This document shows positions 25,259-34,131 of a DNA stretch of 64,000 nucleotides, piece by piece (within the stretch, counting starts at the first letter, position 1; each line of letters opens with the position of its first letter). The translations under genes and the position numbers were made by a program. Under the pieces are notes generated by a model. That model saw nothing but the letters and a program-made list of their open reading frames with translations, did not search any database and was not told the origin of the DNA. Origin of the DNA: CAVWCW01 sp963753615 (GTDB lineage Bacteria; Pseudomonadota; Gammaproteobacteria; Chromatiales; Chromatiaceae); NCBI GenBank assembly GCA_963753615.1, contig CAVWCW010000022.1:1-64000 (forward strand), in the 5' to 3' direction.

Positions 25259-27346
25259 TTAATGCATCGCAGTCAGGGGCCGACCGGCAAGGATCTGGTC
25301 GGCGAGGATACGCGCAGCCTCGTCGACCTGGATCCGCTTGATGGCCTCGGCTTCGGCCTCGTCTTCTTCCGCGTCCTCGTCGGCATTGGCGTTGGCGTCG
25401 ACAGGCTCGAGCCCCACGGCCAAGCGGAAGCGGTTCTTGCTTTCCAGACTGGTACGCTCGCGAGTGTCGAGTTCCGCCTTGCGCTGCGCTTCGACCAAAC
25501 TCAGGACCTTGATGTCGCGGATCTCCTGCAACATCGCTTCCTGGGAACTCAATAACTGAAAGCCGGGATCTTTGGCGATGCGAGCTTCGTGGCGGTCGCG
25601 CAGTTGGGCCACCTCGCCCGTGCCCTGCGGGGCGTAACTAGCCGGCTCAATGCTGGCCCAGGGCAAGGCATTGTCGAGCGCCCGCTCACCGTGCTCCGCG
25701 GCCCCCGAAGCGGTGGGAAATACGATATCCGGCACCACTCCGCGGTGCTGGGTGCTGCCTCCATTGATGCGGAAAAACTGGGCCATGGTCAGGCGCAGCC
25801 GCCCCAGATCCACGTCCTGACCGCGAACGAAGCGGTCCAGGTCCACCAGGGTCTGCACCGTACCCTTGCCGAAGGTAGGCTCGCCTACCACGATGCCGCG
25901 CCTGTAGTCCTGAATCGCACCGGCGAAGATCTCCGAGGCGGAGGCACTGTTGCGGTTGACCAGAACCAGTAGCGGACCCGCGTAGGCGATGCCATCGTCC
26001 GGGTCGCGCTCCACCTCTACGTCGCCGTAGGCGTCCTTGACCTGCACCACCGGGCCCGACTCGATGAACAATCCGGTCAATTCGGTGGCCTCGGACAGAG
26101 AGCCGCCGCCGTTGTCGCGCAGATCCACTACTACTCCGTCGACGCCCTGTGACTGCAGCTCGCCGAGCAGCGATCGCACGTCCCGGGTAGTACTGCGGAA
26201 GTCCTTGTCGCCCCGGGACTCGCCCCGGAAGTCGCGGTAAAAGGCCGGCACCTCGACGACGCCGATCTTGAGGTTGTCCATGCCGTCCAACCGCTCAATC
26301 ACCTGCGACTTGGCAGCCTGATCCTCGAGCTTGATCTTGTCGCGCACCAATGCAACTTCCTTGGGCTTGCCGTTGATCACCTCGTCCTTGGGCACCACTT
26401 GCAGACGCACGGTCGAGCCCTTGGGACCGCGGATCAACTTGACCACCTCCTGCAACCGCCAGCCCACCACGTCGACCATCTCTCCGCCCGCGCCTTGGGC
26501 GACGCCAACGATGCGGTCGCCTGCGAGCAGCTGGCCACTGCGCTTGGCCGGGCCGCCGCTGACCACGCTTTGGACCTCTGTGAACTCGTTTTCGCTGCGC
26601 AGCACCGCCCCGATGCCCTCCAGTGACAGGCGCATGCTGATGTCGAAGTTCTCCGACACGCTGGGGGACATGTAGCTGGTATGCGGCTCCAAGGTCAGGG
26701 TGTAGGAATTGATGAAAGTCTGAAACACGTCGTCGGCGGTCAGCTGACCCACTCGCCTGGCAATACCGTCGTAACGCTTTTCCAGAGTTTCCTTGATCTC
26801 TGCCTCGGGTTTATCCGCCATCCGCAGGCCGAGCACGTCATTCTTGACCCGCCGACGCCAAGTCTCATCCAGCTCCTCCGAACTCGCGGCCCAGGGGGCG
26901 TCTTCCCGGTCGAACAGGTAGACCTCGTCAAGACTGAAATCGAATTCGCGTTTCAGCAGGCCCTTAGCGAAGGCGACCCGCTCGTCCACCCGCTGGCGGT
27001 ATACCCGGAAGATATTGAACGCCGGATCCAGGGCGGCGGTGCGCAAGCTGTCGTCGAGGCGGTGGCGGTAAAGGGTGAAATTATCGATGTCCGACTGCAG
27101 GAAGAAGGTTCGGTTGGCGTCCAGCGCTTCCAGATATCGGTCCAGGATAAGCTCGGACCAGGCATCGTCCAGGGGCTGCTTCTTATAGTGGTACTTCTCC
27201 ACCACCCCTTTGACGATTATCGCCACCTGCTGGTGCTGGTGGCTGGGACGCAGGCTGGCGGGATCCACTTGTTGTGGTTCGGCAGCTGCGGGTACCCCCA
27301 ACAGTAGGCCCAGAATGAGAACAAGAAAGGCTTTGGCGGCTTGCAT
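25259..27346 (-). CDS. prc: Carboxy-terminal (tail-specific) protease Prc
   Basis: A 695-residue periplasmic S41 protease, normal for Prc/Tsp (E. coli 682). Signal peptide at 1-21, N-terminal helical domain to about 230, PDZ domain at about 240-325 (SLEGIGAVLRSENEFTEVQS start), then the S41 core. The catalytic Ser is in NRNSASASEIF near 465 and the Lys in FGKGTVQ near 492. It degrades periplasmic proteins from the C-terminus and tunes peptidoglycan hydrolases. The C-terminal part has an acidic low-complexity stretch (NANADEDAEEDEAEAEA). Confidence 0.95.
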   Translation of the reverse strand: MQAAKAFLVLILGLLLGVPAAAEPQQVDPASLRPSHQHQQVAIIVKGVVEKYHYKKQPLDDAWSELILDRYLEALDANRTFFLQSDIDNFTLYRHRLDDSLRTAALDPAFNIFRVYRQRVDERVAFAKGLLKREFDFSLDEVYLFDREDAPWAASSEELDETWRRRVKNDVLGLRMADKPEAEIKETLEKRYDGIARRVGQLTADDVFQTFINSYTLTLEPHTSYMSPSVSENFDISMRLSLEGIGAVLRSENEFTEVQSVVSGGPAKRSGQLLAGDRIVGVAQGAGGEMVDVVGWRLQEVVKLIRGPKGSTVRLQVVPKDEVINGKPKEVALVRDKIKLEDQAAKSQVIERLDGMDNLKIGVVEVPAFYRDFRGESRGDKDFRSTTRDVRSLLGELQSQGVDGVVVDLRDNGGGSLSEATELTGLFIESGPVVQVKDAYGDVEVERDPDDGIAYAGPLLVLVNRNSASASEIFAGAIQDYRRGIVVGEPTFGKGTVQTLVDLDRFVRGQDVDLGRLRLTMAQFFRINGGSTQHRGVVPDIVFPTASGAAEHGERALDNALPWASIEPASYAPQGTGEVAQLRDRHEARIAKDPGFQLLSSQEAMLQEIRDIKVLSLVEAQRKAELDTRERTSLESKNRFRLAVGLEPVDANANADEDAEEDEAEAEAIKRIQVDEAARILADQILAGRPLTAMH

Positions 27347-27499
27347 AGACTCGACCCGTTGTGCCGGAAACCCGGCGCTGGTTGCTCAGCGCGCCCCAGT
27401 CCGGGGCGCACGCATTGGACTCCAACCTGGTAAAAATACCCGATATTCGGAACGAATTCCGGGGGAATTTCACGTTAAGTTCCAACCATATCAGCTTTT

Positions 27500-28399
27500 C
27501 TATAGACCGGATAAATCGTTTTTGGTTTCCGTGCCGGAAAAAACCAGGTGCGGCGCCGGGCGCAGCCCCTGATTGAGTTGCAGATAATCGGCATGCTCGG
27601 GGCCGATCAGTCCGTGGCGGATCAGGAAGTCGATCACCACCAGGCTGCAGTTGGGTTTGAACTCGTCGCTCTCGCGCACAATCTGCGCCACCCGTTCGAT
27701 CGGCCAAAGGTAGAACTCCTGCACCTCGCCGTCGCTGCAGCGGGGCTCGAATTCCGGCGGCAGCTCAAGGTCATAGCAATAAAGGGTGTCGGGCTTCAGG
27801 CCCTTGCCGGTCTCGCGCACGTAGCTCAGAACCCCTACAGGTCGGGCCCGGGCCGCCAGATCGGGGCCGATGCCCGCCTCCTCGCGGCACTCCTTGGCCA
27901 AATTCTCTCCGAAACCCAGGGCGTGGGGCAGGCCGCCTGCGACCAGATTATCGAGCTTGTCGGGGAATTGGCGGCGATCTGCCGAGCGGCGGGCAATCCA
28001 CATCTGGAGCCCGTCCGGCCGCCGCACGAACCCGTTCATGTGCTGACCGAAGGCGCGGATGCCGAAATAGGGGGCGGCGGCGCGGTCAATCACGCACAAG
28101 GCCTGTCCCCGCTCCCCCCCGGTCACCGGGTACAGCTCGCCGTGAAAATGGCTTACGCTCCCCTCCTCCACCAAGTCGCGCAGCACCGCCTCCAGGGCCT
28201 GACTGCGCGCTTCGAAACCGCTCAGGCCATGGGCCATCTGCACCTCTTCGGCGCCGACCAGGAACACTTGAGGCCAGCGCCGCAGGTGCTCGGCGAACCC
28301 ATGGCGCAACATGCCGACCGCTTGACCGTCGACCCACCAGGGGCGGAAGTGGCCCGGATCCCAGGTGTTCAGCGCACGGATATGGGACAGATAGCTCAC
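27500..28399 (-). CDS. Nudix hydrolase with DUF4743 N-terminal domain
   Basis: A 299-residue protein. The N-terminal half (about 1-115) is a DUF4743 domain; the Nudix domain spans about 120-260 with the box GGLPHALGFGENLAKECREE at about 155-174. Members are annotated as thiamine-pyrophosphokinase-like Nudix proteins after the fungal Tnr3 arrangement and may act on damaged thiamine diphosphates. The start overlaps the stop of the protease gene by four bases, so translation is coupled. The 3' end runs into a spacer before prc. Confidence 0.8.
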   Translation of the reverse strand: MSYLSHIRALNTWDPGHFRPWWVDGQAVGMLRHGFAEHLRRWPQVFLVGAEEVQMAHGLSGFEARSQALEAVLRDLVEEGSVSHFHGELYPVTGGERGQALCVIDRAAAPYFGIRAFGQHMNGFVRRPDGLQMWIARRSADRRQFPDKLDNLVAGGLPHALGFGENLAKECREEAGIGPDLAARARPVGVLSYVRETGKGLKPDTLYCYDLELPPEFEPRCSDGEVQEFYLWPIERVAQIVRESDEFKPNCSLVVIDFLIRHGLIGPEHADYLQLNQGLRPAPHLVFSGTETKNDLSGL

Positions 28400-29940
28400 A
28401 GGCCCTGGGCGCCCAGCACCCGCACCTGTACACGGCTCAAGTCTCGGCGGTCGCGCAACGGCCCCAGGCGCGTCGGCACCAGCACGCCCTGACCGGCAAC
28501 GATGGTCCCGGAATAGCGCCCGCCCTGTTGGCGTTGGCGACCGCGGGAATCCGCGTAGCTGATGCTCAACCGCACCGCGCGCACGGACCGCGGGCCACGA
28601 TTGACCAGGCGCACCAGGACGTAACCATTGCGGTCCAGGCCCAAGCTCGTCTCCAAGCCGCCGCCTGCGGCCGGACCCTCGATCTTGGCCAGGGTAGCGG
28701 CGGCTTGGCGACCCTCGGCGCTGTCGGATTCAGCGGCCTGGCGCAGATAGCCCTTGGCCGCACCCTGATCGCCGTCGGCCAGCGCCAGCTGACCCAGGCC
28801 GTTGAGCGCGCTGGCAGTGGGCAGCAGGCGCGTGCTCCGCTCCAGGTCGGCGCGGGCGCCGCGACGGTCGCCGAGCTGTTCCTTGGTCAGGCCGCGCTGC
28901 AGGTAGAAACGGAAGAAGCCGCTATCCAGTCCGAGGGCCCTATCGTAGTCCTTGAGCGCCTCCTGGTAACGGCCACGCTCGTATCGGGCGTCGCCGCGCA
29001 GGCCGTAGAACCGGGCCTCCTTGGGCTCGATCCCGATCGCTTTGCGGGCCAACTGCAGGGCCTTTTCGGTCTCTCCCGCCTGCAGCGCCTTTTGGCCTTC
29101 GTCGTAGGCGTCGTAGGCCGGCTGCACTCGGCGCAGGTGCGCCAGGGCCTGGCGGTAAGGGGCCTCGCCCAGCTCCCCTCCGGCACCCAAGGCAGCGGCG
29201 GCGCGGCGATTGTTTTCCACCCGCTCCTGGGACGGCGGGTGACTGGCAAAGAGCCCGGACAACCAGTCCTGGCGCCGGTCCTTGCTCAAGCGCACAAAGG
29301 TCTCCTGCAGGCTCACCGCGGCCTCAGGGTCATAACCGGCCCGGGCCATATACTTCATACCGTAATAGTCGGACTCGCGCTCGGCGTCGCGCCCGTACCT
29401 CTGGTTCACCAGATTGGCTGCCACCGCGGCGCTACCCACCGCCAGCGGCGCGTAGTCCTTGTCGCCCAAGGCGACCCCGGTGGCCAGTACCGCCCCCTGC
29501 AGCAATATACCGCGCTCGATACCCTGGGCGCTGTGCCGGGCGGCCGCATGCACCACTTCGTGACCCAACACCGCCGCCAGCTCTGCCTCGCTGTCGAGCT
29601 CGGTCAGCAAGCCCCGGTTCACCGCGATCTTGCCGCCGGGCAGCGCCCAGGCATTGGGGGTGGAGTCGTTCACCACCGAGAACTCGTAGGGCAGCTTACG
29701 GTCGCTGACCCGCGCCAGCTTGTTGCCTACCTGCTGCACGTAGGCCACCAGTTCGGGATCCGCCGTGTAGTCGCCGCCCTGCATCTGGCGGGTCGGGCCG
29801 TATTGCTCGCGCCCGATCTCCAGCTCCTGGACCTCGGAAACCAGGGCCAGTTCGCTCTCGCCGGTGACCGGGTTGGCGGCGCAGCCGACCAGCAGCAGGA
29901 GCGGGGATATCAGGGCCAAGCCGCAGTGGCGGAGGATCAT
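28396..29940 (-). CDS. BepA-like M48 metalloprotease lipoprotein with TPRs
   Basis: 515 residues from ATG 29940. A signal peptide with lipobox LLVGC predicts a lipoprotein, where E. coli BepA has a plain signal. The M48 zinc motif HEVVH is at about residue 125, with the third ligand Glu in ERESDYYGM near 190. TPR units occupy about 280-420, and a beta-rich C-terminal domain follows. BepA-type proteins assist or degrade outer-membrane proteins such as LptD. Forms an overlapping set with YjbQ upstream (4 bases) and the Nudix gene downstream (4 bases). Confidence 0.85.
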   Translation of the reverse strand: MILRHCGLALISPLLLLVGCAANPVTGESELALVSEVQELEIGREQYGPTRQMQGGDYTADPELVAYVQQVGNKLARVSDRKLPYEFSVVNDSTPNAWALPGGKIAVNRGLLTELDSEAELAAVLGHEVVHAAARHSAQGIERGILLQGAVLATGVALGDKDYAPLAVGSAAVAANLVNQRYGRDAERESDYYGMKYMARAGYDPEAAVSLQETFVRLSKDRRQDWLSGLFASHPPSQERVENNRRAAAALGAGGELGEAPYRQALAHLRRVQPAYDAYDEGQKALQAGETEKALQLARKAIGIEPKEARFYGLRGDARYERGRYQEALKDYDRALGLDSGFFRFYLQRGLTKEQLGDRRGARADLERSTRLLPTASALNGLGQLALADGDQGAAKGYLRQAAESDSAEGRQAAATLAKIEGPAAGGGLETSLGLDRNGYVLVRLVNRGPRSVRAVRLSISYADSRGRQRQQGGRYSGTIVAGQGVLVPTRLGPLRDRRDLSRVQVRVLGAQGL

Positions 29941-30353
29941 TTGACTGTAGGGTCCGCAATCAGGGTACAGACCACCGAGCGCTGGGGGCGGGGTCCGTCG
30001 AATTCGCAAAAAAAGATATTCTGCCAACGCGACAGGCCCAGCCCACCGTCTATCAGCGGAATGCATTCCCCCGGCCCCACCAGGCCGGCCTTCAGATGGG
30101 CATCTCCGTTGCCGTCCTGGGCGTCGTGTCGCCAGACGCCGCGCGGGATCAGTTTGCGCAACAGTTCGATCACGTCGGTCTGAACGCTCTCGTCCCAGTT
30201 CTCCTGGATCATGATGGCCGCCGTCGCGCCCTGCGCGTAAACGCTGACCAGACCATCGCGCAAGCCGGAACTGCGCACCAGAGCCGCCACCGGCTCCGTA
30301 ATGTCGACCAATTGCTCCCGGTACCGGGTGCTGAGGTGAATGATCTTGCGCAT
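29937..30353 (-). CDS. YjbQ-family protein
   Basis: 138 residues from ATG 30353. Contains the UPF0047/YjbQ hallmarks SVYAQGATAAIMIQENWDE near 43-61, HLKAGLVGP near 86, and the C-terminal SVVCTLI. Homologues have weak thiamine-phosphate synthase activity, but the physiological role is unsettled. The ATGA overlap with the BepA-like gene indicates one transcript. Divergent from glk across about 100 bases. Confidence 0.85.
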   Translation of the reverse strand: MRKIIHLSTRYREQLVDITEPVAALVRSSGLRDGLVSVYAQGATAAIMIQENWDESVQTDVIELLRKLIPRGVWRHDAQDGNGDAHLKAGLVGPGECIPLIDGGLGLSRWQNIFFCEFDGPRPQRSVVCTLIADPTVK

Positions 30354-30454
30354 AGCGCTGAGTATTTTGCATCGTCCCCCACAAATCAAGCCGCGACCGC
30401 CAGCGGTTTTGGCATAATACGGCCTTTGCACGAACACCCCGAACGGAGAACAGG

Positions 30455-31435
30455 ATGCAGGTACTGGCAGGCGACATCGGCGGCACGAAGACCCGGCTGG
30501 CGATCTTCGAGACCGACGGCTCAGCGCTCGAGACCCTGCGCGAGGAAACCTTTTCCAGCCGCGCCTACGACGGCTTGGAGCAGATCGCCGGGGAGTTCAC
30601 GGAACGCGGGGCCGAATGCGATCTGGCCTGTTTTGGGGTTGCCGGGCCGGTGCGCGCCGGTCGCTGCCGCACCACCAATCTGCCCTGGGAGATCGACGCC
30701 GAACTGCTGCGGCAAGCCCTCGGCATGCGCCAGGTATCGCTGCTCAACGACCTCGAGGCCAACGCCTGGGGCATCGCCGGCCTGGGTCCGGAGGACTTCG
30801 CCAGCCTCAACCCGGGTGCCTCGGATGCCAGCGGCAACGGGGCGATAATCGCCGCCGGCACCGGCCTGGGCCAGGCCGGCCTGTATTGGGACGGCGAGCG
30901 CCACCACCCCTTCGCCACCGAAGGCGGACATACCGATTTCGCCCCGGGCAACGAGCTGGAACAGGCCCTGTTGACCTTCCTGCAACGGGACTACGAGCAC
31001 GTGAGTTGGGAACGGGTAGTGTCCGGCCCCGGGTTGGTCAATCTGCACCGCTTTCTGCGCGAGCAACTGCGCCGCCCCGTTCCCGCCTGGCTGAGCGACG
31101 AAATGAGCCACGGAGATCCGGCGGCCGCCATCTCCCGCGCCGCCCTGGCTGGAGATGACCCGCTCTGCACCCAGGCCTTGGACCTATTCGTGCACTTCTA
31201 TGGGGTGGAAGCGGGCAACCAGGCCCTTAAGCTGATGGCCCGCGGCGGCGTCTACATCGGCGGCGGCATCGCCCCCAAGATCCTCCCCCGGCTCCAGGGC
31301 GCGGGATTCATGCTGGGCTTTACCGCCAAGGGCCGCATGCGGGAATTGCTGGAAGCGATGCCGGTGCGCGTCATCCTCAACGACCGCACCGCCCTGTTCG
31401 GCCCCGCCCTGTACGCCAGCCAGCGAGCGAAATAG
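30455..31435 (+). CDS. glk: Glucokinase
   Basis: A 326-residue ROK-independent bacterial glucokinase (E. coli Glk 321). Phosphorylates glucose with ATP. The N-terminal phosphate-binding motif is LAGDIGGTKTRLAIFE at residues 4-19, with conserved LNDLEANAWG near 89 and the second nucleotide motif GTGLGQAGL near 135. EGGHTDFAP at about 160 supplies catalytic-site residues. GGAG ribosome site at the right distance. Convergent with htpX, with the 7-bp tandem repeat between them. Confidence 0.95.
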   Translation: MQVLAGDIGGTKTRLAIFETDGSALETLREETFSSRAYDGLEQIAGEFTERGAECDLACFGVAGPVRAGRCRTTNLPWEIDAELLRQALGMRQVSLLNDLEANAWGIAGLGPEDFASLNPGASDASGNGAIIAAGTGLGQAGLYWDGERHHPFATEGGHTDFAPGNELEQALLTFLQRDYEHVSWERVVSGPGLVNLHRFLREQLRRPVPAWLSDEMSHGDPAAAISRAALAGDDPLCTQALDLFVHFYGVEAGNQALKLMARGGVYIGGGIAPKILPRLQGAGFMLGFTAKGRMRELLEAMPVRVILNDRTALFGPALYASQRAK

Positions 31436-31583
31436 GGGCCATCCGCGCTGTTATCGAAAACTCGCCCATCGTTCCGGGCCTACCGGGTCAAATAGCTTCG
31501 AGCCAAGCCAACTGTCTCTCGATCCCCGCCTAATCACGCGCCGAGCGGCCGCTTACCCGGCGCACTGCTAGGCTCCGCCCAGG

Positions 31584-31632
31584 GTCCTCAGTCCTCAGTC
31601 CTCAGTCCTCAGTCCTCAGTCCTCAGTCCTCA
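31584..31632. repeat. Seven copies of a 7-bp tandem repeat (GTCCTCA)
   Basis: Perfect tandem array of GTCCTCA, 49 bases, between the convergent 3' ends of glk and htpX. The array ends four bases before the htpX stop codon. A shorter array of the same unit lies between cpdA and sfsA at 42179. Such arrays change copy number by slippage, but this one is outside promoters. Confidence 0.95.
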
Positions 31633-31636
31633 AAAC

Positions 31637-32509
31637 CTACCGCCCCGCCTCCAAGGCCGCGATCCGCTGCTCCAAAGGCGGATGACTGCTGAGCAGTTGC
31701 CGCACGCTGCCGCTGATGCCGAAGGCGGCGAATTGGTCCGGCAGGGACTGGGGCTCATGCACCGCCCGCAGGCGCTGCAGGGCGGCAATCATCTTGCCGC
31801 GGCCGGCCAGTTCGGCGCCACCGATATCGGCCTTGTACTCGCGCCGGCGCGAAAACCACATGACGATCATGCTGGCCAGGAAGGCCAGCACGATTTCGGC
31901 AACGATGGTCACTACGAAGTATCCGATCCCGTAGCCGCGCTCGTTCTTCAACACCACCCGGTCGAAGAAATGACCGATTACCCGGGCCAGGAACACCACG
32001 AAGGTGTTGATCACCCCCTGGATCAGGGCCAGGGTGACCATGTCGCCGTTGGCCACGTGGCTGACCTCATGGCCGAGCACCGCCTCCACCTCGCCCTCGT
32101 CCATCTGTTGCAACAGGCCGGTGCTCACTGCCACCAGCGCGGCATTGCGGTTCCAGCCGGTGGCGAAGGCATTGGGGTCCGGAGACTCGAAGATGCCCAC
32201 CTCGGGCATTCCGATGCCGGCCCGCTCGGCTTGGCGGCGCACCGTCTCCAACAGCCAGTGCTCGGTGCGGTTGGCGGGCTGCTCGATAACCTGCACCCCC
32301 ATGGCCCGCTTCGCCGACCATTTGGAGATGAACAGGGAGATCAGGGAGCCGCTGAAGCCGATCACCGCCGACATCACCAGCAGCGCCTGCAGGTTGAGGT
32401 CCACCCCATTTTCCTGCAACAGGCCCTCGATACCGAGGAGCCTGAAAGTAAAGCTGATCAACACCAGGATTGCGACATTGGTGCCGAGGAATAGGAAAAT
32501 CCGCATCAT
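31637..32509 (-). CDS. htpX: Membrane-bound zinc protease HtpX
   Basis: A 290-residue M48B protease, typical HtpX length. Two N-terminal membrane helices (about 4-24 and 38-60), then the zinc motif GHEVSHVANGD near 143-153, and two more helices near 160-215. It acts with FtsH in inner-membrane protein quality control. ATG can be 32509 or the next codon. Follows rfaH by 78 bases on the same strand. Confidence 0.95.
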   Translation of the reverse strand: MMRIFLFLGTNVAILVLISFTFRLLGIEGLLQENGVDLNLQALLVMSAVIGFSGSLISLFISKWSAKRAMGVQVIEQPANRTEHWLLETVRRQAERAGIGMPEVGIFESPDPNAFATGWNRNAALVAVSTGLLQQMDEGEVEAVLGHEVSHVANGDMVTLALIQGVINTFVVFLARVIGHFFDRVVLKNERGYGIGYFVVTIVAEIVLAFLASMIVMWFSRRREYKADIGGAELAGRGKMIAALQRLRAVHEPQSLPDQFAAFGISGSVRQLLSSHPPLEQRIAALEAGR

Positions 32510-32587
32510 GGCTGGTTCGAACCTCGTAAAAGACCATTGGAAATCATGGGGTATCTGGGGCGGGGAGGCGCGGTTTTCAAGCCGGCG

Positions 32588-33094
32588 TCAGCTCAGCGCC
32601 TTCACCTGATGGCGGGACAGCCGGACCCGGTTGGCCTTGCCCAACACATCGAGCAGAATCAGCACCCGCTCGTCACCGGACTGCAGCTGGAACACGCCGC
32701 GCAGACCCTCGAAGGGCCCCTCCAATACCTCCACCAAGTCGCCCCGGGCGAGCACGCGGGACTCCGGATTCAGCAGACCGCTTTCGGGGTCCGCAGCCTG
32801 CTGCAGCGCCTGGACCACCGGATCCGGCACCCGGGCAGGGTCCATGCCTACCCGCACCAAGCCGCTCACCCCCCGGGTCGAGCGGATCGGCGCGAAGTCG
32901 TCACCCCCCGGCTGCAGGCGAATGAACAGATAGCGCGGAAACAGCGGTTCGACCGCCTCAACCCAGCGCCCGCGGCGACGGCGCGCCACCCGCAGCCGGG
33001 GCAGCCAGGTGTCGAAGCTCTGTCGCTGCAGATTCTCCTCCGCCACCGACTCCTGGCGCGGCTTGGTATAGACCAGATACCACTTCTTCTTCAT
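32588..33094 (-). CDS. rfaH: NusG-paralogue antiterminator RfaH
   Basis: 168 residues. The N-terminal NGN domain starts KKKWYLVYTKPRQESVAEEN; the PRYLFIRL block is at about 53-60. The C-terminal KOW part contains GDLVEVLEGPFEGLRGVFQ at about 118-136. RfaH-type factors bind paused RNA polymerase at ops sites and let long surface-polysaccharide operons be transcribed. No such operon is in the window, but the upstream neighbour is a CpsB-type phosphatase from capsule/EPS systems. A generic NusG is excluded by the DTWLPRL and RGVSGLVR phrases. Confidence 0.88.
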   Translation of the reverse strand: MKKKWYLVYTKPRQESVAEENLQRQSFDTWLPRLRVARRRRGRWVEAVEPLFPRYLFIRLQPGGDDFAPIRSTRGVSGLVRVGMDPARVPDPVVQALQQAADPESGLLNPESRVLARGDLVEVLEGPFEGLRGVFQLQSGDERVLILLDVLGKANRVRLSRHQVKALS

Positions 33095-33206
33095 AACCTG
33101 GGGTTATGCCCGTTCGCTGTCTCGGTGCTCGCTGGCAGTCTAGCTGAAAAAGCCGCCTCTGTTCGGCCCCCAGGATGAATCGGCGCATAGCGGGAAGTCC
33201 CCCTCG

Positions 33207-33953
33207 TCATGCCGGCTCGGGATTCCCTTCCCCGGCGGCACCTTCCAGGATTCGCTGGGGATTCTCCTCGACCAGGCGCCGCGCCGCCTCTTCTCCAATC
33301 AGCGCCGCGGCTGCGTCGCGTCCGCTTCCCAACTCCGGTGGTCGATAGGCCAGATTGTGGCAATCGGTGGCAAGCAGGGTGACGTGCCCCGCCTGCAACA
33401 GATTCTCGGCGAAGGCCCGCGGTCCGGGACCGAACTTGCCGTTGAGGCTGCCCGCGGTGACCTGGGTCAGGCAGCCCGCCTGCAGGAAGGGGTTGAGCTT
33501 GTCCGGCTGGGCCAGCAATTCCCGATTGCGCTCCGGGTGAGCGATCATCGGCACCACCTGGCGCTGAATCAACCATTGCACCAGATTGATGCTGCCCACT
33601 GGGATCTGGCTGTGGGGAAACTCCAGCAGCAGCACCCGCCGGCCGTCCCAGCCGCCAAGCCAGGGGATGGCGTCGCCGGCGACCAACTGCAGGATCTCGG
33701 CGCCGATCCGGACCTCGGCCGCCAGGCGCAGCTCGACCCCGATCCCCGCCGCAGCCACCAGCGTGCAGAATTCGGCGAATGCCGCCTGCAACGAGGCCTT
33801 GGTGTTCTCGTAGCGGCCAATATGGATATGCGGGGTCAGTACTTGAACGCGGACCGCATCGGCAGCGGCCAGCCGCAACATCTGCAGCGACTCTTCCAAG
33901 TCTACCGGCCCATCGTCGATCCCGGGCAGGATATGGCTGTGCATGTCGATCAC
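33207..33953 (-). CDS. PHP-family tyrosine phosphatase, CpsB/CapC-like
   Basis: A 248-residue metal-dependent phosphatase of the PHP superfamily. Metal ligands are visible in MIDMHSHILPGIDDGP (1-16), LTPHIHIGRYEN near 39-50, IAHPERNREL near 140 and LLATDCHN near 193. CpsB/YwqE enzymes dephosphorylate tyrosine kinases (Wzc/BceF type) that control capsule or exopolysaccharide export. The kinase gene is not in the window. Divergent from proS; lies upstream of rfaH on the same strand, so a link to surface polysaccharide is plausible. Confidence 0.88.
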   Translation of the reverse strand: MIDMHSHILPGIDDGPVDLEESLQMLRLAAADAVRVQVLTPHIHIGRYENTKASLQAAFAEFCTLVAAAGIGVELRLAAEVRIGAEILQLVAGDAIPWLGGWDGRRVLLLEFPHSQIPVGSINLVQWLIQRQVVPMIAHPERNRELLAQPDKLNPFLQAGCLTQVTAGSLNGKFGPGPRAFAENLLQAGHVTLLATDCHNLAYRPPELGSGRDAAAALIGEEAARRLVEENPQRILEGAAGEGNPEPA

Positions 33954-34131
33954 GGAGAAGGGCCCCTCCGAGGCAGGTGATGGGGTTGCCGATTCAGCCT
34001 CCCATGTTAGCCCGGATCGACGCCCGGATCAGCCTGGAAACGCTCGGGCCGCGCCACGCGCTCGATTGACCCTCACCCCCCCGGCCCCTAGAATCGAAAC
34101 CCTTTACTCTGAACCCGAGCGGCTCGATCCC

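Noticed and set aside
25262..27307. Long plus-strand open frames opposite prc
   Set aside because: They are antisense readings in high-GC DNA; the minus-strand Prc has signal peptide, PDZ and catalytic residues.
28528..30183. A 551-codon plus-strand frame opposite the BepA-like gene
   Set aside because: It is Gly/Gln/Leu/Val-rich shadow sequence without a known fold; the minus strand encodes a clear M48 protease and YjbQ.
31584..31632. CRISPR-like array
   Set aside because: The unit is 7 bases with no spacers; it is a simple tandem repeat.
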